Origin: Fratercula arctica
Taxonomy: Eukaryota > Chordata > Aves > Charadriiformes > Alcidae
NCBI GenBank assembly: GCA_947846985.1
Contig: CANTUZ010000001.1
Coordinates: 113,415,757 to 113,479,756 of the forward strand
Direction of reading: 5' to 3'
Length of the DNA: 64,000 nucleotides
Shown here: positions 35,101-45,400 of the stretch, in pieces
Numbering within the stretch: the first letter of the stretch is position 1
How the letters are laid out: each line of letters opens with the position of its first letter
The notes under the pieces: generated by a model
The model's database searches: none
What the model saw: only the letters and a program-made list of their open reading frames with translations
Told to the model about the DNA's origin: nothing
Translations under genes and position numbers: made by a program

Positions 35101-38030
35101 TTAGCTATGTAAGTAACCAAGTAACTCTTAGCGAGTTACTTCTGAAATCTGAGTAAGGACAACTGCAAGATGCTGTGGTGGGGCCTGTATTTTTAAAAGG
35201 GACTGGTGATCCAAATATCAATTCAATTTTCAAAACACCTGCCTTAAGACACATGTAAACAAGCCTCATTTTCAGAATGGAGGCACTTCACATTTTCTAG
35301 AAAATCACAGTCCTCTTATGTTTCTCAACTCTGGCAGCCAAAGTAATTAGCTGTTTTGAAAGCTTGTGCTAAAAAGTAATTAAAACAGAAATTCTCAGAA
35401 CTGATTATCCTTCTTAAAATGGCTTACATACTTACAAGCACTGGCTCTAGGCTGTACTCTATAATCTACGTTTAAAGTCTGTCTATAACCTACAGCTAAA
35501 AAAAATAAATGGGGACAATTGGTTCTGTCCTGTCTATTTTAATTTTGCAATTGCATCAAAACAGATGAATGAATGTACATTGAACATGATTTGGCTACAA
35601 GACTATGGCACCACCCCAGGGACTCAAGAACATTCAAAGGAGAGAAGAAGCGGAAGAGAAGGGGAACTTAGTCTCCTATATTACTGCGAGAAATGCAAAA
35701 TACTATAAATCTGAGGTAGTTTTAGTAACATCAAAAAATGGATTAGGCCATCAGGGCAGAAAGGAGCTGAGAGAAATTAAGAGAAAGTACAAGGGAAAAG
35801 TGAGTAGCAAGGGAGGATAGTGAAAACCAGAAAACGTTCTGAATAGCAAAAACACCACCCATCAAAGTGACAGATGAAATGGAATATCATGCAAAGTAGA
35901 AGAAAAAATGCAGTAAAGCTATCCTGAGCTGAAGTATATTTTGAAGTTTCAAGTACACTTTTACAAACTGACCATCAGCTCTCAAGACCATTTAGCATCT
36001 GAAAGAATGTACTGTATATGAGATTCTATTAGGATGATCAAGAAATCACACTGTTGCTTAAAACAGTTTGTATTTATTTACCTGTAACTTTTGTTTCTCC
36101 AAACGTTTACTCTTGCCTTTGTTTCATTGATAAGGTTACCTAGCATTAGGGGAACACAGGGAAAAAGAGGTAAAACTAAGAGGGTGCTCTACCAGCAGGT
36201 AGACTTCAGATGAACACGCAGTCCAGCACAGCCATAGCTTCCAGTCCCACACACATCTTAGAAGGCAGGAAATACAATTGGCAGTCTACAAAGTGTTGCT
36301 GTGGGGACTCACGTCCTTGGTTTGGTGGCAGGGAGGGGAGGAAGACAGCAAAAGACAGAAAAGGAGAAGACAGTAGAGAGACACCTGATGGCTGTAAGTA
36401 AATCAAAACAAAGTCCCTAAGAGGAGATGCTGGCATGTATACAAATAGGCTAGAAAACACCTGCTTCATGAATAAGCTTGAAAGGTATTGCACCTGATAA
36501 CCCACTGTGCTTCCTCTACGGTAATCAAAAGGTAATCACTATGCTCCTCTGTGATTAGGATTTTTTTTTAAATTCTATTTGCAATTGCTTATCTATAAGA
36601 GGAAGGTTTAAGCAAATTAAGGAAAATCAACGGCTGGCATCAAGTCAATGTCTGCATTCCACTATCACATCCTAATTTCTCATCCTTTTTACTGACCTGA
36701 CCCATGTTACTGGAATTAGAGAAACCAAGGAAAAAAACCTGAAAATTCCAAAATATCCAGTACTGGAAGACTTTTAGTTCCCACATGCACAGGATCTCAG
36801 CTATGCCTTACTCAGGAATTTGCCTTCTGCCTGGCAAATGAGTTGGAAAGAGGAACCCATAGCCTCCCCCAAACCTGAAAAAGTAGAGGAACAATGATTT
36901 CTGAACCAGTTTTTTGTTTTTTAAAAGTATCTGACTCAAAGTATTTGAATTGTTACAAGTTTATCTTTGTGTTTAGGGCATATTTCCTGTTCTCCACGCT
37001 GCCAAAAATCTCCAGTGCCTCCAAGCATGAATCCTAAGTAGCTCCCTCCTGCCATCTCACCATTTAATAGTGGCGGGGAGAATGCAGAACCAGGAATGAC
37101 TGTGCATCTTCATCACAGCACTTCTCACCAAAAATCTAAGGAGGAGAACTGAGCATAGGGACGTTTAGGAGCATACAGTCATATTACTTTTCCTTGCCAC
37201 AATGAAGAGATTGCAACCAAAGTTATGATGGTTTTACAGAGACAGAACAGAGCTTCCACCTGACAACCTGGTAAGCCAACGGATGGTCTTCCTAGCACAG
37301 AACAGAGCCATTCACCTCCTGCCTGCTCTGAATAAGGAGATACGAGCATCTGATTTCCTGAAAGAGGTGTCAGCTCTGCTCCCATGACAGCAAATCAGTC
37401 TGGACAGTCAAGAGAGACTTGCACTGTTTGGATTCAAACCAATTAATCCTAGTGACCAGCTTTTACCTGCTAACCTTTTCCCACTAGGCAACAGCCCGTT
37501 CAAACCCAGACCATCCCATGTGCTTGCGAAAAAGATTGCGTATACTCATATAATTAATGCATGCCAGGCAGGGACAAAGTGGACCAAATTAAAATGCCCA
37601 AAGCACACTTAATTCTAGCATTTCCTAGCTTTTGAATATTTGGCAAACCTCTTTAACCCGTCTGCCATGGTAAACATTACAAATGGTATGTTAGAAATAC
37701 CTGCATCCTAAGCTCCTGGGAGAATGCGGTCTGGACTCCGCTGATGGCTGCCATTTCTGCAGCAGGTCTAAGCTCCCAGTCACTTTTGGGGTCACTTTAT
37801 CCCTGCGGATAGAGCATGCCTCCACACATTAATGATGGCAAGAGGTGCATTACTTGTCACATGGCCCTGCTGGGACTAGAAAAAACTTTCTATGCGTTCC
37901 TTGTCTTACATGACCACACCAGGGCCAGCTGTACTGTGGTCTTCCATGAGTCAAGTTGAAACTGTATTCTATTTTAGACTAGTGAAACCATCTAGTTTTC
38001 TGTGTCTGTGTGTACCAACAATCACGCATC
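35101..38030. other. Unique non-coding stretch
   Basis: Contains a purine-rich portion at 35600-35820 with a 71-codon frame that shows no known family, and a possible tRNA-like relic at 37428-37495 listed separately. No gene supported. Confidence 0.4.
37428..37495 (-). repeat. Possible old tRNA-like SINE head
   Basis: Read on the minus strand the order is 'ttgcctagtgggaaaaggttagcaggtaaa ... ggtttgaatcc'. It resembles a pol III box A (tagtggga-like) followed by a box B (ggtttgaatcc against ggttcgaatcc). The cloverleaf does not close well, so it is not a working tRNA. It may be a degraded SINE; the spacing is only approximate. Confidence 0.3.
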
Positions 38031-38124
38031 TTGCCTAATGCAGCTATTAAGTTAAAAGATCCTACTGGTTCTAATTGGTCTTCCTGAGTCAAAGTGTTTT
38101 ATCCATTCCACTTTAGGTAAAGCT
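38031..38124 (+). repeat. 94-bp direct repeat, copy A
   Basis: Matches 38780-38873 over 94 positions with 4 substitutions and no gaps, in the same orientation. It starts ttgcctaatgcagctattaa and ends ggtaaagct. The flanks do not match. It has no feature of a known transposon; a local duplication fits best. Confidence 0.95.
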
Positions 38125-38279
38125 CCATGGAGAGCCTATTTATAAATGCTACCAACATGTGGTTAATGCTTTTGACCTTTGATGGTAAGCGATTTTAATG
38201 GTTGTGTAACACAGCAGCAACATTTTTCGTTACCATTCTGGATGTTCTTGTTTGGGAACAGTCTGATGGCCTCTATTTC

Positions 38280-38312
38280 CCCCTTTCTCTCTTTCTCTCT
38301 CTCTCTTTTTTA
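38280..38312. repeat. CT-rich microsatellite
   Basis: Imperfect (ct)n and t runs on the plus strand, between the two copies of the 94-bp repeat. Confidence 0.8.
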
Positions 38313-38779
38313 AAGTCTGCCAAATAAAAGGAATTATTTGCTCAGAGTGCAGACCAACTGAGTTTTGCAGCAGCTCATGAGCAATAATCCACAGAACAGT
38401 GCACATGTCAGCTTCTGAGAAAGATATTGACATCCACCCTGTCAAAATGCACACTCCTTGTGCCAAGCTTTTTACTGTATCTGAGCCAAAATGAACATGA
38501 GGGGAGGAGGTACCTGCACTTGTGTTCATAGGATAAAGTATATCTGCAGTTGCATCTTGCTCATATGAGTGGTGCAATTACCTCTTGGATTCTGAGTTAA
38601 GGCAGCTGAGGGGAAATTAAGGAGGGCCAACCTAAAATACTTAAATGAAGCAATTGCTTAAATTATAAAGGAGAACTGGGTCTACTTTAAAGGAATAATA
38701 ACTCAAACTTTGAAAAAGTTATGAATTTTTTTCTTTGCATTTTCATAAACCCTTGTATTTTTTTAATTCATTTTAGAGT

Positions 38780-38873
38780 TTGCCTAATGCAGCTATTAAG
38801 TTAAAAGATCCTACTGATTCTAATTGTTCTTCCTGAGTCAAAGTGTTTTATCCATTCCCCTTTAGGCAAAGCT
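38780..38873 (+). repeat. 94-bp direct repeat, copy B
   Basis: Second copy, 749 bp downstream of copy A. The differences are at the ctactgAttc and ctaattgTtc positions and in attccCcttt and ggCaaagct. About 96% identity implies a fairly recent event or gene-conversion-like exchange. Confidence 0.95.
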
Positions 38874-40836
38874 GTTGCCTACTGGGAAAAACAGACTTTA
38901 GAGGTGCTACACAACTCTATCTTAGCTATGTTTATTTAATGTGTGATGGACTGACTGATGCATACAGAGTGGAAGTAATAGTGACAGGTCTTAATCCTGG
39001 CTGTTTGGAGATGCTTACTCAAATGGCAGCGGCTGCTGTTATGGGAGGTATTTTCCTTCAAGCACTTACCTTCACAGCTCAGCTGCATGCTCCCATCCTG
39101 ACAGATCCTAGGTAGCTACAGGGAGGCTGCCTGAGCCATAGGGTCAGCACCTCAGCTAGCCAATACTGACCCCACACTTCCTAATCCAGACATTGGATCA
39201 GGAGTAAGGGAGCATAGGGCTGGTAAACAGCAGCTACTGCAGGTAAGGGTGGCAGAGGCAGCATGATGCCAGAGCTTTAGTATGTATCTGGGTAGAGGAA
39301 GCCTTGGACCATGGAGGTGAAGAGTTTGGCTTGATAAAGTCGTAGAGTTTAAATCCCACTCAGGTAAGTAGGCGCATGGGGAAAACATACTGCAGGAGAG
39401 CTGGGGGATGAGTTAATAGAGAGATTCGTCCTCCTACATTTATAGGCAGTACAGCACAGAGCAATTACCTTCTGTGCCCTCTGCAGTGACACGAAAACTG
39501 AGTTCCTGCTCTCTTACTTTCCTGAATTGCTGGTTTAAGTTTTTTCCATTTTAGCTGCGTAGGAATAAGATTTAAACCTCTGGTTTGCAATGCAGGAGAG
39601 GGGATCTGTGGTGGGAGAAATATTGGCAGTGTTCCTTCATCCTTTTTTGAGCTGTTGGAGTGAAGCAGGATATGGCCTCCTAATTGTTGAGTTCTCAGCA
39701 AAGGAACAGGATTCCCAGCATGCATTCAGGTCTGGGAAAAGGCCAGAGCCAGTAGTACCATGCCAACCCAATGTCATCACTTCCTGGCAATCTGCCATAA
39801 GAGAAACTGCACAGTTGAAAACATTTGGGTTACACCAGTAGTTCAGATTTTCTTGCTGGAAGGATGCTCATCTCCTATACTGAACCTTAAGAAAAGCATA
39901 ACAACTCCAAGCCTAGTATTTTTCCGAGGGGGAGGGATGGGGGGGAAATAAAACAGTGTTGTTCTATATAATCTTGATATCCCTCCCAGACAGCTCCTGG
40001 GATGCTGGAGAGGAGAACAAGAGAATACCATTGTATGTACACTTACAGACAAGTGATCCAAAGCATGAAGAAGGTAAGGACGACATCCTAGAGAAGCTCT
40101 GAAAACGCCGCTTATGCCAAACAATTCGAGTGTGAAATCCAGACGTACAGTTTAAATGCTCAAGAACCTAGGATACTATAAGCATCTTCATGCACTAGTG
40201 GAGTCATGCAGCCATATTATCTCCTACCTGGGGAATACTGTCTGATGGGGACACTTTGCTTCTAGCTCTGTCAACATCAATGTTTCGGTGTAGACCAGGA
40301 ATGACCTTTGAAATGATCCACATTTATGGTACTTTAGTTCACATTGTGGGCTGGTCACAGCACATATGCATGCACACACACACACACACCATGGCCTTCA
40401 GGTGAATCTGTCCCAAAAAGATGAGGGTCAGGTGTGCATCTGATGGTCTCCAGTGGCTAATCAGCTCTCTGCATGCAGTCGCAGACTAGTGCTAGTCCAG
40501 AGGAAAACCCTTCAAACACCTGCTGTGTGACTGTTGGCTCCTCTGCACCAACGGTGTTGCTCTGCCAATCTACTCTTTTTGGGTTACAGCTTGCTGAGAG
40601 CCCCTAAAACACAACTACGTGGCAGCTACAGGCATCTCCCTGTTAAAAAGAATTGTCCAGAAGTGCCGGAGGCCTCACCTCTTGCAGTCCTGGATTCTCT
40701 GTCATCCTCAGCCTGAGTTGTGCTCACAGCCATGCTAGCTGCCTCCCTAGAGAAGGGCTTAGCCACAAGTCCTCCTGAAGTGCTGGTGCTTTGAGGAGCT
40801 GAAATAATCACTGAGTGGATGGCCAGCAGTATTATG
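38874..40836. other. Unique non-coding stretch
   Basis: Frames reach 93 codons with no recognised family. A box B-like gtttaaatccc at about 39348 lacks a partner box A. A (ca)n run of about 9 units is at 40372-40389. Confidence 0.4.
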
Positions 40837-40910
40837 TGATAGCCAAGTGGTAAAGGCACTTCCCTGAGGACAGGCTCTGCTTTCTGCCTGGAGGTGACTT
40901 CATATGAATC
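40837..40910 (+). repeat. Possible old tRNA-related repeat
   Basis: gatagccaagtggtaaaggc resembles a tRNA box A (tagcctagtggtta-like), and 'ttccctgaggacaggctctgc' follows where an anticodon arm would be. No convincing box B (gttcaaatcc) follows, so this is not a tRNA gene. Old amniote repeats with such heads exist; identity unproven. Confidence 0.3.
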
Positions 40911-41799
40911 ACACAGCAGAAGATATTAACCTCCTTGGCATTGGAAACCAAGCTGCAGGATTCCCCAGCATTGGCACCCACAGGCCACCTGCCCGAGATG
41001 CTGTTTAGGCAATGCATCCTGGGACTCATAAGCAGATATTACACAAGGGACGTGTTTCCTACAGTCACAAACTACATGGGCTCTCCTGCATCTCCCTTGG
41101 GCTGTCTGAAGTGCCCTCCCCAGTTAGCTTTTGGGGCATGTACCTCCCCCCATGCAGTGCACAGACAGTTTCCACCCCCAGCTGACTTTTGTGAATTCCA
41201 CTCCTGGAAGCAGCTGCCTAAAATTTAAGTGTAGCGATGCTCAGCACAGCTACTCTCACACTCACTGGATCTGGGCCAGTGTGACAGGACCAGGGCCAGA
41301 GGCAAAACTAGGAGTGAAACTCAGGCATTTTTCTCGCATATTTTTACTATATCTAAATTACTTTCTCAGATACACAAGCCACAGACCAAGGCGAGTATAA
41401 GAGATACGCACTACTTCCCTTTCATTGGCACCAAAAAAAAAAAAAGGTATTTTTAAGAATTCAGACTATGATTTTGGTGTTCTTGTTGTTTATCACCACC
41501 ACGATTACAGCCTTTAATTCAGTGCTAATTTAAGTCAATAAGAGATTGCCTATGCTGGCAAATGAGTACAGATTGTGATAGTCATTCTGAACACACTGCT
41601 TGCAATATATAGCCTCCAAGGACACTTCTATCCAATGTCTTTTGACCTTCTTCAGTTGTGAATTATGGTCTAGGAATTTAATTACATGTTCATCTGCAAG
41701 GTTGCATATGGCAGAGTGACTTACTCCACATGCCCCCGTAATGGGACTGAGGGTAATTAGGGTAATGTGTTAATGTATGGCCCTTGGAGGACTTGCCTG
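40911..41799. other. Unique non-coding stretch
   Basis: Frames of up to 97 codons (40935-41228, plus) with no known motif. A run of 13 A lies at about 41433-41445. Confidence 0.4.
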
Positions 41800-41804
41800 A
41801 CACA

Positions 41805-41839
<35 letters not shown>

Positions 41840-41874
41840 AAAAAGAGAGAGAGAAAAAAGAAAAAAAGAAGAGA
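41800..41874. repeat. Compound (CA)n / poly-A / GA microsatellite
   Basis: About nine CA units run directly into about 27 A, then gagagagaga and A-rich purine sequence. This is a length-variable simple repeat with no transposon body attached. Confidence 0.92.
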
Positions 41875-42812
41875 CTCATGGAAAAAGGAATAATTGACAG
41901 TATTGCTTCACGTCTCTAGTCAGACAACATAAGGTCAAATTAGACTTTGTGAATTTGATACTATCTGAACAGCAGGTCTGCTCCAAAAGCCACCAATAAC
42001 TCTTTTTCCCTCCTTCTCCCTTTTCTACAGATATAATCAGCTCTAAAAGAGATTCCTTGATAACAGATGTGTGCAAATGGATTTTTTAAATGTTTTTTCT
42101 TTTTTTTTTTTATGCAAAAGAGAGCTTTATTAGTATTGGTAAAATCAATGTGAGTATAAGCAATTGCTCATTAAAAGGTGGAATCTCCATATTCTGCTCT
42201 TCCAAGAACTGAGATATTTTAAAGACAAACATATTTCTTATTCATCTTTTCTCCCTGGTGACAAGTTGCTGTTGGACACCTTATTTAATAGCTTTGCAGA
42301 CACTCCCTGCAAAGAAGAGTGAGAAAATTTACCTCATCTGAAAATGGATTTTCTTTGAGTGGGAAAATCCACAGATCCAGCTCACTTGACATGAGGATTA
42401 CCATACCAAGACAAGCGTAAACTGTCACATCCATCCTTCCTTTTTCTTTATTTTTTGGACACAATGTTTAGAAATAAGAGGAGAAGGGATGCCTTATAGT
42501 TAAAGCCTCCTTAAGAACTGTAATTCTTCTGCTGTGTGTATTCTGTGGAGTAGAATCCATAGATTCTATTCCAAAGAATCATTCCAGCTCCATAGCCAGA
42601 TCTACGGAGCTGGCTACTAAAAGAAGGGAAATTTAAAGCAAGAAAAATCTCTATATTTAATTTTACTACTAGAATTCACACAATGCAACTTTCAGTGTCC
42701 CATGGGGAAGAATTCCTGCAGACAAAACTGTAAAGTCTTATGCATGAGTATTTGAATCAGAAATGCTGGCACACGTATCTAACCACTGTATAACGCACAG
42801 TGTTCACAGCCA
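41875..42812. other. Unique AT-rich non-coding stretch
   Basis: Only short frames (at most 66 codons) and a T run near 42098-42110. A small imperfect repeat (gaatccatagattctattcc, 42552-42571) has self-complementary character but no further structure. Confidence 0.4.
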
Positions 42813-42945
42813 TACAAGAATAGAAGAACAGTCATACCAGGCCAGATCAAACATCCTCCCCCTCAGCACGCAGTTTCTGATAGCAACAAGTAGGAGATAT
42901 CTACAGATAACACACAGAGCAACCCTTCCCCTGAAGAGTCTTTAG
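42813..42945 (-). mobile_element. Old CR1-related fragment (antisense)
   Basis: The order 'caagaatagaagaacagtcat accaggccagatcaaacatcc tcc ... cagtttctgatagcaacaagt' follows the antisense 3' end of an old CR1 group well represented in turtles. Its consensus has 'aagaacataagaa' leading into 'ccatactgggtcagacc' and 'gtctctgacagtggcc'. It is strongly diverged and short, so the assignment is moderate. Confidence 0.5.
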
Positions 42946-44165
42946 AAAATCAGCAAACTCAGGGCAGTTAAAATAATTCATGACCTTCATCAGATGCTGC
43001 TAATAGCAAAATTAAATTAAGCTGTGATCTAACCATTTGCATTCCACAAGCAGAAAAATAAGAGCCAAAATTAGTCATTACTCATCATAAATTATTTGGT
43101 CACATCTAAAACGATTTGAACAGATGAAATTATTTACAGATGTTTTTCTTTAGCTAATAATTACACTTCACACAAAGTAGATTATTTGCTTAATGTTTAG
43201 CTACAAGTTAGAAAACTTCTGGGACATCTGTAATCTTAGATCAACTTTAAAGACAGAGACAGATACTTCTAACATCTTTAACAGGACTTATTTTCCCTTC
43301 TAGGCTGATCCAGAACAGCAAATCAATACCACAAAGGTTACGTTATGCCTCCTTTTGCTGCAGAACAGCAAGCTGTTGATGATTTGGTTTTTTGTAAATG
43401 GCTCATTATATTAGTAGAGAAGTCATGCATTGTCTGTCTCTGAAATCACTATGCCTTTAGGATTTTTTTCCCTTAATGAAGTGTACTGGCTCTTGAAGCT
43501 AGTGGTTAGAAGAAAGTTTGCTTTATGGAAAAAAATCTGAAAGTTTACACATGATTTCATATACATGGCATCTTTGTCATGTTAGGATTGAAAATACTCC
43601 CCCGCAGCTACCGATGAGAGTTCTCAGCTTTTTTAATGCTGTTCAGTTATTCACTTTTTATGCTAAGCAAGAAATGTCATATAGCAATAAAATTAATCTG
43701 CTTACAGGAAATGTGCAATAATCCATCCTCACTCAAGATAGCTAATGAAAACTGGGATTCATCAAATTCTGCTGATACAAGCGACTAACTGCATCCAGAA
43801 CACATTTATCTAACATTCTGGCAACCAACAAATATACAGTCTCTCTTTCAATTAGAAAATCTGTCTCTCTCTGTTTGATCCTATGAGGCATAAGCATGAA
43901 TAAAATGAAGCTGCGTGCTGCATGTACTGACTTACAAGTTCACTAAACAGAAAGGATGCTTCCAAGACCATTTTTGTTGGCAATCAAGGCATCTGTGCTA
44001 CAACACATCCAAATGGGCAATCCCTAACTAAGGGCACACTTAAAAGGACAGAGCAATCTGACTTCTTGCTCTGCTGGTCACTATACAAACAATACCCCAC
44101 AAAGAGAGGCACGTACTCTAAGGGGACTCCATAAATGTAAGCATAAAGTCAACCTGCTGCAAAAG
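42946..44165. other. Unique AT-rich non-coding stretch
   Basis: No repeat, RNA or frame longer than 67 codons that I can support. Confidence 0.4.
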
Positions 44166-44759
44166 GTGGTGGCAGCAGCGAGGATAACAACCACACTGCA
44201 GGTGAAAGGCTTGAAAGGGAGTGGTAGACCCATGATTTGGAAATGCACTGAGGACGGGAAGGCTTCCCTGGTACCACGGCCTGTGTTGGAGTCAGCAATG
44301 GAAGAGAAAGTAGTTGTTGGATCACCCCATAGCCGAAAAAATGAAGCACAGAACCTGTGCAAAAGCATTTGGCTATTTAAGCTGCAACTGTTAACAGTGT
44401 TGCTGCCTCTTTGCTTCTGGCAGCTGCATCACTTTATCTGGCCGTCAAAGAGAAATATGCGAGTTGGATGTAGGTGGCTCTTATCCTCTGGCTCTTCTAT
44501 CTCTTTTCCTGATTCTCTGCATTTATCTGTCTTTCCCTCCCTCTTCTGCTCCTGTAAGTTTTATTTCTTGGCTCTATCCATAATACACCGAGATTATTTT
44601 TCATTAAACAGTACTGAAAAGGCAGGATATTTGTATAGCTCAGGCTCAGGTGGGGATGAAAGAATAAATGAAGCTGGGGGCTGTGTGCTCCACAACTTGG
44701 TAATTTCTATTATAGATGTTATTGTTAGTAACAATAAAGAGAAACTCTTTTTGCCCTAA
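44166..44759 (+). other. Unexplained 197-codon open frame
   Basis: The longest open frame outside the LTRs. It has ATG at 44166 and a stop before 44760. The predicted product is basic at the start, hydrophobic in the middle (LLTVLLPLCFWQLHHF) and rich in Ser/Phe; I recognise no domain and no signal peptide at the N-terminus. No upstream promoter, splice site or polyadenylation signal is clearly linked to it. A frame of this length can arise by chance in a 64-kb window, so I list it only for comparison with transcripts and do not call it a gene. Confidence 0.15.
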
Positions 44760-45004
44760 GGAGGGGAGGGGAAAAAAAGATCAAGAAAAAAAAAAAAAAG
44801 GAAGTCAGAGGCATATTACATTTAAAATTTGCACCATGAAAAAGAAAACATTTAAGCAAATGATGAAAAGCAAACAAAAATGGGTTTTGCTCTTCCGCCA
44901 TCCATGGCAAATCAAGACCCACTCTTTTTGATGCTTACAGACCCTAGGAAAAAAAAAAACACTTTTGTCAAAAGGTAAGTTATTATACAAAAAGAATTGA
45001 CCAA
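44760..45004. other. A-rich spacer
   Basis: A runs of 14 (about 44787-44800) and 11 (about 44949-44960) in an otherwise unremarkable A-rich sequence. Confidence 0.5.
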
Positions 45005-45400
45005 ATGACCATGAGAACACCGACAAGAGGCTGCAGTAGTGAGCCAGGGCTGGTCACCACGGTCAGTCACAGCCCGGCCATTCCCTGGTGCCACCGCAGG
45101 CCCCAGGCCCAGCTGGGAAGGCAGCCTCTGGGCTGGGGCAGGGCCCAGGAGTCCGTCTTTAAAACAGTTAACACCTTCTTGCAGGCTCCTCCCACCTCGT
45201 AAGTGTCCTTTGGTTTTCACGGTGCCTGCCTGGAAGAACCGTGGACCAGGTCTTTCCTTCTCCGCCCGCACTGCCATGTCTGCAGGACACGGAGAGCGTG
45301 GCAGCCCACACGGCTGCGGCCCCCGAGGGCCAGCCTGCGCGCCTTGAGGGGAGCGGCCAGGGGCCCCATGGCTGAAGGGCAGCATTTCACCACGCACCAT
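45005..45400. promoter_or_regulatory. Small CpG-bearing GC-rich patch
   Basis: A GC-rich island in AT-rich surroundings. From about 45195 to 45365 I count about 13 CpG, far above the rest of the window, including tgcgcgcc and ctgcggccc. Frames are open on both strands (170 codons minus at 44912-45424; 102 codons plus). It could be a weak or orphan CpG island, an unrecognised GC-rich repeat, or part of an unannotated first exon. No TATA box or coding family is visible. Confidence 0.35.

Noticed and set aside
39348..39360. tRNA box B-like gtttaaatcccac
   Set aside because: No box A or cloverleaf at the right distance upstream.
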